From Harmothoe impar (taxonomy: Eukaryota > Annelida > Polychaeta > Phyllodocida > Polynoidae), in the NCBI GenBank assembly GCA_947462335.1, contig OX381721.1, forward strand, positions 41,814,488-41,878,487: DNA of 64,000 nucleotides, written 5' to 3'. Shown piece after piece: positions 36,645 through 50,598 of this stretch. How positions within the stretch are numbered: position 1 is the first letter of the stretch; each line of letters begins with the position of its first letter. The notes under the pieces were generated by a model. That model had not been told where the DNA came from. It saw only the letters and a list, made by a program, of their open reading frames with translations, and ran no database searches. A program made the position numbers and the translations under genes.

Positions 36645-39600
36645 ATACAGAGCCGGACAGGGGCGGGAAGACTTATAGGGCAAGCAGGTGTCGGTGCATA
36701 TAGGAAGGCCTAGGCGGTTGAAAGAGTCAGGAGATGTACGTCATTGTCACAATGTATAGGAACAATGACGTACATATGGGCAAGGGGAGGGCTGTACCTC
36801 TTTGTGGAATTACTCATGTCATATGTGGCCCCCATACTGGCTGGTGGAGGGCGGCAGGAAAGTGTGTGTCTGCCAGTCTTGTGGGACTGTAGGAAAATGG
36901 AAAACGTATGTCTTTGGTGAAGGATAGGCCTATACATACCGGTAGCATGTATTGTCAGTGTGACATTAGCAGCTGGGTTTAGGGTTGGCACATGTAAGGT
37001 TCATAGAGCCCACGTTGGTAAAAAAAAAGAGCCCACTCCATTTAATATGATATGATTTGTTTTTTTCACCGCATATCTGGAATATGTTCTTGATATATCG
37101 AATACATATTTAATCATATATGTTTAGGTTAGGTACCGACACATTCATTTCACACATCATGTGTCCATGAAAAGCTCAACGTATCAGGATACTTCCATAC
37201 TATAAGCATATATGTTTACTCATGTCCTTTCAGTCATATAAAAACTGGTCCTCTTTGTCTAACAGCTACCACTGTACATGTATAAGTATATGAACCTCTG
37301 GAGTGTAAGTGTAAGAAGTATATAGAGATGGCGGTTTGTGACGCCTGGTTGGACATGGTAGTAGTATACAGAAACGGCCATTGGCAGATGGCGACGTTCA
37401 CTCGTCACTGCCAAGGACGCTGTGTGAGATGAGAGAGAAGTGTGTCTGAAAGACAGTGAATGGTATGCTATATGTATAGCTACAATAAAAGTGACAATTC
37501 ATGCTTAACATCGTCATTACACAGATGGTGAAAAATGCGTCTAAATGAGATAATGTGTACAACGTTGGAGTACTTATGGGCTCCATTTGGAGAGACATAG
37601 CTATGTGTGGTACATACATGTAGTGTGTTCCTTAAATCTTAAATACAATACATAACATCATCGGTGATTAAACATGGTCTCTGGAATAATAAGTCATGTT
37701 GTGATTACACATTTATAATTGTAATTACCGGTAATTTAAAACCTTGCATCCTAATTGCATTAATCCTACGTTATCTTTGTGTTAGCACCAATGTCTGGGT
37801 ACATTGACTTGAAATAACACTGTACACAATAACACCTCCCCCCCTCCACACACACAAACACACACACCCTTTAGCCACTGTATGCTCAATATTCGACGCG
37901 TGCGCACTGACGCAAAAAAGAAATGGGCAAGAAATTGAGCGTCCGCCGGAAGCAGATTTTCCCGCCCAATCCGCTGGCGGGATCACGACCTGACACCACC
38001 TGGCGGGGTTTTTCTCAACAATAAAAGAAGTGGTAGAGAAGGGGAGAAGTTGGGGACCGAGGGCAGGGGTAGGGTGTATGATGGTGTGTGTATGGGGGGT
38101 AGGGGTGTTAATATCAGCCAGATTGATTGCCAGGCGCATTGTTTCTATTCGGCTGAGTGATTATTGAGGAGCCTGGTGCATATGGATGGTGAGTTATCGG
38201 TACTGGGGTGGGGGAGGGTGGGTGAGAAGGTGGGTGGGAGGGTGAGTAGTTGGCGAGTTGTTTGACAGAATTAATGGTTACTTGCTTGATACATTGTATA
38301 TTGCATCTTGCACTGTCTGGCCTATCGTGAATACTAAAGAGCGGGTATACTGTTGGCCGTACCATGCTTACTTGACCTGCGATCATTTCAGTAAACCAAA
38401 GCATGTAGAACTGTGTTGATATACATGTACATAGACACTGGTAGCTGTAGATAAATTCTCCAAATCGGAGATTTTAACTTCCATTGTAGTAGGACATAGT
38501 TGGTAATCCGAGATGTTTAGAATCACAACTGTATGTGAATGTATAGTGTCTAAGGGCACTACCTGTAAAACACATTGTGGACAACTTTTTTTTTTGAATA
38601 GGTAAATTGCAAACAATTGGCTATCGATTGATGAACGTCCATTTACTAAACCATAGACCACCATGGTCCGTAGATTGGATATGCACACCAGAAACCAATA
38701 CTGGGGCGTTTTGTCATAAAAGAAAATCTGGGAGGTGCTGGTGGGGCTTGTATAGGAGAAGTCAGTGCTGTGTGTGTGTTGGGGGGGGTGTAAGGGTGTG
38801 TGTGTCAGGGTGTGTTGGGGGGTATATAAGTGGGGTCGTACGTCTCTATGATGCAGCAGCCCCCTCGTTGACTGAGTGGACCGTGTGATGCTGTGTACGG
38901 GGTGTGGTGAGGGGGTGACGAGGTGTGAAGGCCTCCTTACCATGTGAGGGCCTGCTCTGATTTATGGTGTAAAGGCTATGGTGGTGGGAGGTTGGGGTGA
39001 ATTTATATATGCAGGAATATGGGCCCAGCTGTTACATTGTATTGTGTATTTTCTTCCAAGGGGTTTCTGTATTGCTTGTGTTCTTCCTTCTGAGTTAAAA
39101 GAAAGGACATTTTTAGTTCTACATGGTGATTTACATGTAAACGAGATTCCTTTCATCTGTTAAATAGTTGAGTATCGGTAGTTTTCGTCTTTGGGTAGAG
39201 CAATCGTAGGATGATTTCTACCCCACAATTTATACCTCTTAATATAGAAATTATTATTGAAAGTGGGTTTGGCTATTTAACATATTAAATCATTATTGTC
39301 AACACCTTTATTGTGATAGCAAGCGGCGGATGAAAAACAACTAAATAATGATCGATGTTTGTGGAATTATTGATGGTATTTAATGATTTTGGGTCGTTTG
39401 ATGATACTATTTCTTAGTGCTTAAACATCGATACATCTATGCATGTGTGTAAAATATGCATTTACACATACACGTGTGTTTTTGTCCATCTAATCATATT
39501 CTATGACATAACGGATACCTTACAAAGCTTCATCCATCTCCCAAATCCCATGGGCTTTTAGCTTTCTACCACTAAGCAGCCCTGCCCAGACATCCCCTCC
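36645..39600. other. non-coding stretch
   Basis: No gene is supported. Simple sequence occurs at 37840-37870 (CA-rich) and 38775-38830 (GT and G runs). Frames up to 186 codons on the minus strand (38383-38943) owe much of their length to these runs and show no recognisable protein. A weak CTCF-like match (GGCAGATGGCGAC) lies at 37383. Confidence 0.5.
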
Positions 39601-39934
39601 TGACCACTCCTAATACATGTACAGGAGCTTCAGCAGCACCTCCAGTTACTTGACTGAAGGGCGCCCCCAACACCCTAACACCCCACCCTGGAGGAGCCTG
39701 AGGGCTTTTAGCAGGGTTCACGACCTATGGGGCGGCAAGTCGGCCCTTTGGAGAAGTGCCCTTCGCTCCGGTCGCGAACTAGGCAAAACCAATATTGCAT
39801 GTTCGAAATTGGTGAAAATCCGATTCTGCACGGCGTGCACGTCGCCAGACGTCGCCACCCCCGAGTCACCATCCCCCCTATTATCGCTCCTTTGTCGGCG
39901 CGCCCTCTGCCGGGCCTGGTGGCGCGCTGCCCCC

Positions 39935-39953
39935 TTGCCGCTAGGGGGTCGGC
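39935..39953 (+). promoter_or_regulatory. CTCF-like site
   Basis: TTGCCGCTAGGGGGTCGGC is a strong forward CTCF core in the CpG-rich block. Confidence 0.5.
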
Positions 39954-40258
39954 GCGGGGCTATGTAAATATGCAATCGCCGCGCGCATATTTGCCGAGGC
40001 GCCGGACGCGGTAGAAATGATTTTCGCCCATTTGAGTTGGTGCGCCCCTCCCCTCACCCCCCCCCCCCCTCCCTCATCCTCCTATACCCGAAAAGTAGCA
40101 GCTTTAGGGGCTGGCATTGAGAGCGTGCTGTGGTGGGGAGGGCGGCGCTGATGAGGGCCTTCATCTCCACCATTGTACGCTGTGGCCAGGTTAGCGACGT
40201 GGCGTCGGGCAGGGAGGGTGAGCGACGATGGCAGATCGTTACCTGGCGATGTCCACCG

Positions 40259-40279
40259 CTACTACTAGGGGCGCTGCGG
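40259..40279 (+). promoter_or_regulatory. CTCF-like site
   Basis: The core ACTAGGGGCGCTGC is a good forward CTCF match, 13 bp before a perfect CRE. Confidence 0.45.
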
Positions 40280-40291
40280 TCTGTAGACATG

Positions 40292-40299
40292 TGACGTCA
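40292..40299. promoter_or_regulatory. perfect CRE (TGACGTCA)
   Basis: The palindrome TGACGTCA is the full CREB/ATF site. Other perfect copies are at 15892, 41701, 56533 and 58200. Confidence 0.45.
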
Positions 40300-41226
40300 C
40301 GGGGGAGAGTCAGCAGGAAGAGGGAGACCGCAAAGGATTGTGGGGCTGGGGTGTCGTGTCGCCAATCGCCGCTAATTGTCGCGGTGTTAGGCCAATAGGC
40401 GACACGCGCGACATGTGGCACCCTACCCCCTGTCAGTCACGAGAGGTGGGTCCCTAAATCAGCCCTCCCTGCTGGAATTCTAGCGCTAGCTTCTGATTCT
40501 GGTGTTCATTTATGGTGAAAGAACTTGATCACTTGTCTGGTTGACATTCCCTCAAAGTCACCCATTCCCCCTGGTCCGGGTGGCCCCTGGATCTAGCCAC
40601 AGGTGCGTTCGATAGTGGCAACTTTGGTTCGTTCAGATCAAAGTTACTGACCTTCACTACGTCATCCGACCTGATAGTAAATACTTATATCTACGTCAAA
40701 GTGGACGACAGTATACTTGGATGGAGTATTCTGTGATTCTACCATATCTTTCATACCACAGTGCGACTATGACCAGTCAGGTTGTTGGAGTCCAGCCTCA
40801 TACAAAAGTTGAAATGTGTATGCATTACCTTCGAACGCGGTATATAGATCACTCACCTGTAAGAGGGGAGGAGGGTGAGAATCTATGTTTTAGATTGCAT
40901 GGTTGTGTTCAGTAAATTACAACAGAAAATCTTTACTACTTTTAGTTGCATCGTTTATTTTGTGGTCTTGATAGATTTGCCCAAAGTAACCTTTTCGCAC
41001 GAGACCATTATAGACCATGATCGTCAGGTAGGATACGTGGCACAGACACCCCCTAGCCCACTGTATATGATACCCCTTAGCCATGGCAGGTATAATTACT
41101 TTTATGTCCACTTGGTGTTTCACTTATTGATAAGGAAAGCACAGTAACAGCAGGGTAGTGGAATACATTATAGCAACGCAGTCTGCATCCAATGGTCCCA
41201 TTACCTGCAGTCAATGAAGAACACAG

Positions 41227-41471
41227 TTAACCCTTTAAGGACGGATGTTGCTAAAATGTGACATTTCACATCATGATGCATCCCCAGTAAGTAACTCGCA
41301 GGTATACTGTATTGATGCATCATGCCGACTCTTCGGGAGTGTCTCGACCCCGTAGGGTCGGCATGATGTATGAATGCAGCCCTGGCAAGTAACTCGCCAG
41401 GGCTGCATTTATGCATCATGACGACCAAGAGCATGATTCATTAATGCATTATGCCATCCTTAAAGGGTTGA
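41227..41471. mobile_element. piggyBac-like MITE, copy 8 (best palindrome)
   Basis: It starts TTAACCCTTTAAGGACGG and ends ATCCTTAAAGGGTTGA. From about 41358 to 41422 it holds a nearly perfect palindrome: GCATGATGTATGAATGCAGC, CCTGGCAAGT and AACTCGCCAGGGCTGCATTT, ATGCATCATG. The element therefore has a hairpin nested inside its own inverted termini. Confidence 0.85.
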
Positions 41472-41479
41472 TAGCCTCT

Positions 41480-43340
41480 GGTAATGTCTCCATCCAACAC
41501 ACCCTCCAGGCAGCTGGTGTGTTGATGTTGTCACAATGCTTAAACGGGGCAATATGGTGGCACCGATGTGTTGTCGCAGACTTCTATTTCAAAGACCTGT
41601 TGTTCTGGCTAGGCGTCTTCTTTATTTATGGCCTCAGTAAATCAGAAACTGCTCACCCAGTGTTGGAACACCTGCTGCTCCCGAGCAGCTCACTGTCCGA
41701 TGACGTCACCTTTGTTTGGGGACTTCCTTTTGCAACGCGTAAGGTAAAGCAGACGACATTTTTCGAAGTAGGCAAACCCTTGACATGGGTAAGAATTGAT
41801 ATTTTTGGGCGATAATCACCTTCAGATCATTCTTCAAATATTGTCTCATTCCAAACGCATAGCCCAAAATAAGTACCACTTATCCATTAAAGTGGAATAA
41901 AGCCACATTTATTGCATACTGCTCCTTTGCAAATGCCTGTTCTATTCCATTTTCCTCCGCATTTACCTCTCAGATCCTTCCCTCCCTCTTTAATTTTTCA
42001 CTTTTTTTTTCATTTATCCTTCCCCGTCCCCCCCTCCCCTCCAGCCATATACCTGCGGGCACCTGTCCCACCTTTGCCTACATAAACCGCACATGCTCAG
42101 GCGATCTTGTCGACGCTGGGGGAGGTAAATTGGCGATAAATAACATCGCAAATAGGCCTCCCGCTGTCACTGCCCATGGTGCCGCTTTGCTACTAGAAAA
42201 AAAGAGTGAAAAGATAGAGAAAAAAAAGGATCATCACCCATCAGTGTATCCATCACCTTATGCACGCTGATCACTATAATTTCCAGCTTGCTGATTGGCC
42301 GACGGGTCGACCGGAAGTGTCTGAGCAGGGAAATCCAGCTCGTAACTATTGGGGGCCTCTTGGTGCGCATCGTATCAGAAAGATCGGGGATTTTGCAGGG
42401 GATGGAGAGAAAGACTAGTGGGGAATATGGGACGAGGGAGAGGGGATGCGGTGATGAATAGGCATTTCCGGTTGGTTGGAGAGTTCAAGGAGGGGAGATA
42501 AGGAAGTGTATGAAGGTGCTGGCTCAGTCGACAGGTCGGGCGATAATAGGAGCAGATCCCTGCCTGGGCGATATTAGGGGACTTGGCGGGGCGTGATGTG
42601 GTGGATTACCACCAGGGGTAGGTAGCGGCCGTGTGCGCTGTTCCTGTTCCCGCCCAATGCATTCTGGGTGTGAGAGGCATACACAGTCGCCATCTTGGCA
42701 AACTGTATCCCTAAACGTATCACCATCTGCCTCTCCATAACGACCACACATATAGCCTATACTGTCGCCACCGTATGAACTATAAAAAAAAGTTCCCCCA
42801 TACACTATCTCCGTATCATATGGTGGGTGCCAGTAGCTGCAAACAGCGTGCCTAGTAATACAAACTTTAGATAATGCCCCTCCCGGCATCCTCCACTCAT
42901 GCATTTTAAATCTAGACCGGGTGAGTTTGATCCTACTCCTCCAGCTGTCAATCTTGATATATCGACTCGACGTGAGCCCCTCCTCTTTTTTGTATTTGTT
43001 TCTTTACGTGGGAGGGGTTGTAGAGTAGCAGGCGAGTATGATATTTGACAGGGATGTAATTTTACCGCCCCAAGCTACTTTCGATTAGGTCCACATCCGC
43101 GGGGCTGCAAGAACCTTGTGGGGTCAATATTTATCGAATATGTCCATTTACCAGCTCCTATAGTTGGGACTTTTCCCCTCCTCCTGCACCTCCTCCTTCC
43201 CAACACCACCATAGACTACCTTGTCAGCCTCCCTGACAAAATGCACCCTCCACCAGCTTGCCTCGGTTTGAAACGACTCTCCGAGTACCTCGCTGCTAAC
43301 GTGGTTTAAAAGGGGGTCAAGGGAGTTGGGGAGGGACAAA
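41480..43340. other. non-coding stretch
   Basis: No gene is supported. The 134-codon frame starting in the MITE (41411-41815) crosses from element into unique DNA and is not recognised. A perfect CRE lies at 41701, an ETS site (ACCGGAAGTG) at about 42309, a forward CTCF-like match (CCACCAGGGGTAGG) at about 42607 and a YY1-like site at 42687. Confidence 0.5.
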
Positions 43341-43341
43341 A

Positions 43342-43586
43342 CTTAACCGTTTAAGGGCCGCATAGTGCTTTAACGCATTATGACTTTTATCGTCATGATG
43401 CATTCATCCTGCAACAGTGTGGTGAGTCCACTCAACAGTGCGTCATGTGTGCATCATGGCCACCCCATAGGGTCGGCATGATGCTTGAATGCAGCACTGA
43501 CGAGCTACACGCCAGGGCCGAATTCATGCAGCATGACGATAAATGGCACATTTCATTCAAGGCACTATGCTGGCCTTAAAGGGTAA
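43342..43586. mobile_element. piggyBac-like MITE, copy 9
   Basis: The left end TTAACCGTTTAAGGGCCGCA and right end CTATGCTGGCCTTAAAGGGT are mirrored. CCCATAGGGTCGGCATGATG and GCAGCATGACGATAAATGGC are the shared interior blocks. The right TTAA has become GTAA. Confidence 0.8.
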
Positions 43587-43689
43587 AAAGGTGGAGGTTC
43601 GGGAGGAAGGAGAGAATTACTGGTACAAGACCAGTGGTGTCCCTCTCCGGGAGGAGGGCACTTTTTCATTGACCGTAAGCCGTTTAAAC

Positions 43690-43900
43690 AAGCCGCGGAT
43701 TGTAAGCCTGCCACTGCTGCCCCCTGGCGCCCCAATCTGTCCTTAGTGACAAATCGAGCCACCCGGGGGCGCCACCTGAAGTATACCACCGGCCGGCGAA
43801 TTAATGGCCGCCAAAACACGCGGCCAGCCTCACTTTCACCCCGCTATATATACGAGACTAGCGCATCATAGTACCTCAGGTAGTCGGGGGCTAAACCCCC
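43690..43900. promoter_or_regulatory. CpG-rich patch with CTCF-like site and TATA-like box
   Basis: A strong reverse CTCF core (GGGGCGCCAGGGGGCAGCA, 43715-43734) is followed 25 bp later by CCCGGGGGCGCCACC and then by CCGCTATATATACGAG at about 43842. The last could serve as a TATA box for a plus-strand start near 43875. No ORF follows, so any transcript would be non-coding or spliced. Confidence 0.35.
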
Positions 43901-43999
43901 ATCTTCATATCAGGCTAATCCCCTCCCCTCAAACCTAGAACAAAGGTGATGATAAAAAAATCACCCTTAATGTACTGCTCTGGAGTTGGAGCCTAACCA

Positions 44000-45500
<1,501 letters not shown>

Positions 45501-46136
45501 AAGTGGAATTAAAATATGATAACATCAAAGGTGTCTACACCTCCTGCTTCCTTACTCGCTTCTGCCTCGTGAGATACGACCGAAGGTCTATAGTTGGTAG
45601 GACACTTCACAGTGAAGAGTGAGGTTCTGCCTATATAATATTGGCAGGATTCAAGGAATATTTCTGTAATTGGAATTGGAAGTGGTCGAAGAGTGGCAGC
45701 CATCTTTATGGTCATACGTGTAATATCATCCAATCAGTTTTTATGCCGAGTTGATGTCCGTGTGATATTGCTGTCAGCTTTATTGTTATTATACGAGCTC
45801 CGTTTAATGTACCTGGCGGGCTTATATTCCACAGATGCTTTATGAAACAGATTGAATATGATATGTGACATTTCCAGGGAAAAGGGGCCTTAGTGCACTC
45901 TTAATAAAGTACCTTTTCACAGATTGTGTCAGATATCATAATACAGTATTTGATATAGGTTCGTGTATGCTCTAAAAAGACTATACAAAATTATCGGTTC
46001 TTTATAGCTTGACCTTTGAAGTTGATTAATTTTAGAAAATATTTTCAACCTAGAAATTCTCATGCTGGCCACTATTGGGAGCGGCGAATGCTTGCAGCAA
46101 CTCGGTAGACCACAGGGGTGACGAGATCGTGACATC

Positions 46137-46392
46137 GCCATCTGGTGACCAAGAAAATATACAAAAAATAAAACGCAAAATTAAAAGAAAAATGGCGTCT
46201 GCTCTTCTCAGTTGATGCCTCCTCTGAGCAGATGACTCAGTTTATTGTAATAGACAAGAGCGGAAGCCATCTGGTGACCAACAAATAGACAAACAAAAAA
46301 GCACGAAAGTAAAACAAAAATGGCGTCTGCTCTTCTGAATTGATGCCTCCCCTGAACAGATGACTCTGTTAATTGTGATAGACAAGAGTGGT
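46137..46392 (-). repeat. tandem duplication carrying paired CTCF-like motifs
   Basis: Two copies of about 128 bp lie head to tail (46137 and 46266). Each begins GCCATCTGGTGACCAA, reading TTGGTCACCAGATGGC on the minus strand, a CTCF-like core, then an A-rich part, AAAATGGCGTCTGCTCTTCT, and a GATGACTC AP-1-like site. They have diverged mostly in the A-rich middle, while the CTCF-like and TGGCGTCTGC parts are nearly identical. Confidence 0.8.
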
Positions 46393-46399
46393 CAAAAAG

Positions 46400-48190
46400 C
46401 AGCACCATTCATGGGAGGCGTCCTATATTAAAATGCCAATTTAATGGTTGAATTTCATATTTCTTGCAAATATTCACTGGGACAACCCGATAAGCATTAA
46501 ACATGAAATCGATTAAGCAGGCTCCATGGGCGATCTCCTGGAAATGTCTCCGGCAACTTCTTCACTTAAAGCCAATGGCATGGCTGGCAGGGGCATCGGG
46601 TGGAGATGGCTTGCTGTCATAAAGGCTTAGCTATGGGTCAGCAGGGCCTTGTGGGTGAGATCAAGCCAATCTGTTGGTGGCGGCTCCTGGCGGCAAGGCC
46701 GTGCGGGGCGTGGTGTGGGCTGTATTTAGGAGCCACAGGTGGCGCTGCTAGGAGGTCGGTGCTTGGAGACGCTTGTCATCATTCCTTTGTACACTCTCCC
46801 CCCATGGCATTCTACACACCACCCCAACCCAAACTCCACCGACCGATTTCCTACCAGCAAGGACGAAAATGCCCCTGTAGCACTAAATCATATGGAATGT
46901 AGCAAGCCAGGCAGCGAGCTCGCGAGCTAGCTCTCTAGGTTGCAGCTCCAGTTGAGGTAATCAGATTTTAGGCTTATATTGCCAGCACACAGGGCCAAAC
47001 AATGTTAGCTATCTGCCCTTCAGAAAGCCTTGTTGTATAATGTACCTCCAGAGAAAGCCCGCCAAATGTTATTTTCAATGTCGTCTGCTTGTAGAGCTGA
47101 CGTCCCAACAGATGTTCCTGGAATGCTGGGAGTTCTTCTCTGGGACCCTGGAGGAGGGCTAATTATGGTACAGCACTAAGGCCGACCCCACACGCCTCCA
47201 GTTCCTCCAGATCCCTCACACACCCTTCTCTATTCACTCCCACCCATCGAGATCCCTCCCTCACCACAATTAAAGAAGGGGCTGCTAATTGTTCTCCGTC
47301 GTCATGGAAACAGCACGCTGAGGGCTGGAAATAGAGGAACCAAATTGACCAGGGATCTGAGTCAAGTCAGCGGTTAACTCCTATACCTTCTGACTGTCAC
47401 GAGTTATGTTAAGGCAATGTTGTTGATAAGGCAGTTTGTGGGTTGTTGCTCCTGTATTGCTAGATGATTAGCTCTCCCTTTGGGACATCATCCCTTTATG
47501 CCTGTAGTTGATTGTTGCCTCTTTTGGTGTTGACAAGCCTGCCTTAACAGATCGCATTTCCCCTTGTATCCCTCCGGGCGATTCCATCATTAGGTTCACT
47601 CTTTATCGGTCCCGATACGTTTGACACAGTGGCGGGGATGGAAAGTGACAGCAGTAAAAGTGTCAGTACCTCCAACTGTAGAGACACGGCGGGGTCGTTA
47701 GCATTCAGAAATGCCCCGCATTCGGTGCCTTGTTTACGGCCAATAAAAAGCACACTCAAAGGAAGCCACATGCGAAGCCATCCCTTCTGTGTTGTGGACT
47801 GATGACAATTATGGCTTCCGACGTCGAGTTGTGTGCTCTGCTCCCCAGTGTCAGTTATGGAGTCTCAGTCTCACTCTAACTCCCCCCTCCCCCAATCCAC
47901 ATGCATACCAGGTGGAGCCTTTTCGCTCGCCCGCACCCCCAGGCTTTCGTCCATTGTGCCTATACATTCTCCCCTGAGGTCGCTAGAGGAGTGGCAGAAT
48001 TGGCTGGATAGGCTCTGCCAGTTCTCCTGGCCCTCTGCCGGAGATATATCGCATTACCTCCATACCAGGTGACACTAGCGCGCTCCCACGTGACCACAAA
48101 GTCTACCCTTTGAAGCCTTTGTGCTCCTCCCAGGGTGCATCTGTCACCGGAAGCCGCAAGAGGTCACTGGGTCTGATTGGTACCCGGATG
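46400..48190. other. non-coding stretch
   Basis: No gene is supported. 46420-46730 and 46940-47300 are unique, repeat-free and of mixed composition. A TAGGTGGCGCT-type CTCF-like match (CCACAGGTGGCGCTGC) lies at 46733, and one CCCTGGAG near 47150. Confidence 0.4.
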
Positions 48191-48195
48191 TGCAG

Positions 48196-48212
48196 TGGCG
48201 CCGTCTAGCGGG
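48196..48212 (-). promoter_or_regulatory. CTCF-like site
   Basis: The minus strand reads CCCGCTAGACGGCGCCA, one mismatch from CCGCTAGAGGGCGCC. Confidence 0.4.
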
Positions 48213-48265
48213 AAGATTCGGAACCAAGGCCTGGTGACTCCCTAGCTGGCAGGTGGGGGCGTGGG

Positions 48266-48575
48266 AGGTCAAGGTCAAGGTCGAAGAGATCAGCACTTTT
48301 TCCCTGGGTCAAAGTCATTCAGCTCTGAAGGTTATAGTAGGATATGATCAAGGTCAAAGCCATCAGACTGCCAATCCTCCAACTCATTATCTACTAAAGA
48401 TGCAAAACTGCAGTGTTAACACCATCACTGCCCCGCCGATCACACTAACATGCACAGTTGTCAGAGGGTGCCCTTTTTTACTTCCTGTGACCTCCTTTGG
48501 CCTGGTAACCCGCTGGCATCTATTGATTGACCTTGACCTGGGTTGACCTTACTACCCTGGGAAGGTAAAGGTCAG
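48266..48575 (+). promoter_or_regulatory. nuclear-receptor half-site cluster
   Basis: AGGTCAAGGTCAAGGTCG (48266-48283) is three half-sites in a row without spacing, the DR0 layout used by NR6A1-type receptors; single TCAAGGTCA sites suit ERR/SF1. More half-sites follow at about 48306, 48350, 48486, 48531, 48543 and 48565 on both strands. The triple could be a tiny hexanucleotide repeat, but the dispersed extra sites argue against that as the whole explanation. Confidence 0.4.
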
Positions 48576-48599
48576 CGATGACAGGTAATGGCGGTGATT

Positions 48600-50400
48600 A
48601 TCTACGTCCTGTGAGCTGATTGGCTCTGGCGGAGCAGCTCGGGGAGGAGCTACTCATGTTAGGCGGTAGTAAGGCAGGTGGGGGTTATAAAAAGGAGGGG
48701 CAAAGTGAGAAGGGCATGGGTTAAAGCTCTGTCTACTGAGGAAATAGCTAGAATGAGGGCGAAACAGTCATGGGAAGATGTAACAAAGGGGGATTGTCCA
48801 TTGCAATTGGCAGGGGGAGGAAGAGGTGCAATGAGAAGTATGAGGCTGAAAGAAAAACAAAGACACACTTTCTTATGAAGACCATAATTTTTCCCAGACA
48901 CCATCAACTCTAGAGGAAGCCAATGTGCAGAAAGCAGCCAGGGAGTGAGCAGCAATTTAAGGAAAAGTTTTTCCAGGCAATATGGAGAATAGAGACGGAT
49001 ACAGGTTCAGCAGTGACTTATTTGACACATCATGAACCCTGGGTGAAGTGACCTCCGAGTTGAGGGTATGGGTGGAGGGGTGGTGGCCAAGGGTCTGGTA
49101 CGCGGCATTAGTCGCAGAGATTGGTTGTTGAGTCCAGTGGAAGAAAGCCCAGGACAAATGGTGACAAGGGGAAGGGAGCAGGAGGGTAGGGTAGGGGTGT
49201 GTGGGATGGGCATGGAGGCGGCCATCAGGACATCTCTGATGGTGGCTGCCTCCTGCACCCTTCAGCGCACCATTCACCCTTCTCCAGTATATGGCCTGCA
49301 GACCTACTTCTCCGGTGACCTTTGGCTCATCTGGAGACTGGAGGTTTGGAACACTACCAGAAGTGGATATTTCCTTTATCATGAGAACTGGTGTGCTTGC
49401 ATTAACAAGTGCATGGGGACATGTCATATAGTTTGTAATATTGCTTATGTATGTTATGCATGTTTAGGCTTTATAAGCACTTCAGAACCTGACTAATGAT
49501 ACTTATCTTATAAACCTATCCTATAATATGTGTGTATAGACTGCAGCTGTAGATGTTCTATAATTCAAGACTAGTGCCTCCGGACCAGTTACACCAGTCA
49601 AAGTAGAGCACGCTGCTGGTGTGTAGAGCTTTCATACAAGGAAATTGCACATTTACTGTTGCAATGGTATAAGTCCAGATAATCATACTCGCCCAGTGTA
49701 TGTAATTTTAAACAGTGCAGAGTGAGAGACATTCATCCTGTTTACTGTGGCTACATATGTGACATGTACTGGGAGAAAGGACAAGTCTTAATGCACCCTG
49801 CACTAACGTCCCTTTTCGAAGATTGTGTCACATATATATATATACCTTTATACATAAACAGTGGTACATACTTTATATAGGTGTATATTATTATGTAAAA
49901 AGGATGGCTTCCTGCCTTAGCGTAGGCGAATAACATCTCTGAAGAATGCACCAACAATAACCAAACTATTGGGCTCAAACCAATTGCTCAAATCTAGTTG
50001 TCTCAAGTAAAAATAGCCCACTACCAGTGCCCTGGACTCTATAAGCCTAAGGTTGTGACCCTATGCCCATATCGCTATCGGTGCCATCTTGTGGCGGTAC
50101 TTATTTACTCCACATGGGCAGGGGGTATAATGGAGGAGGAGAGAAGAATAGCTGATGCGGCAACTTTAATCAACAATGCAATTCATTGTGTTGATATTGT
50201 AGCGGTGGCCCCAACATTTGATTTGGTGGGTGCAATTCACCTTAGATCGATCACCCAGCAATTTTCCAGTGAAAAAAAAATCGTTATGTTGTGACCTCCC
50301 CCCCCCCCTCACACACACACACACACATTTAAAGCTGCTTTCATAACTTCCGCAAATAAGATATCGTCCTTCACAAATCAAACACACCGTTGTTACATTA
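48600..50400. other. non-coding stretch
   Basis: No gene is firmly supported. At 48957-49496 both strands carry long frames (156 codons minus, 142 codons plus) that overlap and have no recognisable domain. A poly-C/(CA)n compound repeat lies at 50297-50328. Confidence 0.45.
50081..50097 (-). promoter_or_regulatory. CTCF-like site
   Basis: The minus strand reads CCGCCACAAGATGGCAC, containing CCACAAGATGGCAC, a full match to the AGATGGCA form of the CTCF core. Confidence 0.55.
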
Positions 50401-50598
50401 CAGCTTAAGTCTTGTTCTGTGCAGGTCTTCTCACTCACCACCCTTTTTTGCACGTTGGACTGCACCCTTTCTTTACTTTCACATCTCCATCCTATATTCA
50501 TACTATTCTCTCCCTGTCTGCCTCGTCCTCTACCATTTCCTCTCTCACTGTCATATTGTATCTCTATCTGTCTGTATGTCTGTCTGTAACTCTGCCAT

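Larger units (their letters stand above)
39640..40440. promoter_or_regulatory. CpG-rich, promoter-like block
   Basis: This is the most CpG-dense part of the window. It contains two forward CTCF-like sites (39935, 40259), two adjacent POU-type half-sites (ATGTAAAT, ATGCAAT) near 39962, a perfect CRE (40292) and two CCAAT motifs (GCCAATCGCC at about 40361, GGCCAATAGGC at about 40390). Such a mixture is typical of a housekeeping-type promoter or CpG island. Frames of 80-116 codons on both strands are expected of such DNA and none is recognised. No TATA box or splice donor can be assigned. Confidence 0.5.

Noticed and set aside
38383..38943. 186-codon minus-strand frame
   Set aside because: Much of it is His/Thr/Pro low complexity from GT/CA simple sequence, and the rest has no domain.
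48957..49496. Overlapping 156- and 142-codon frames on opposite strands
   Set aside because: Neither shows a domain, a splice context or a promoter, and opposed long frames point to composition rather than coding.
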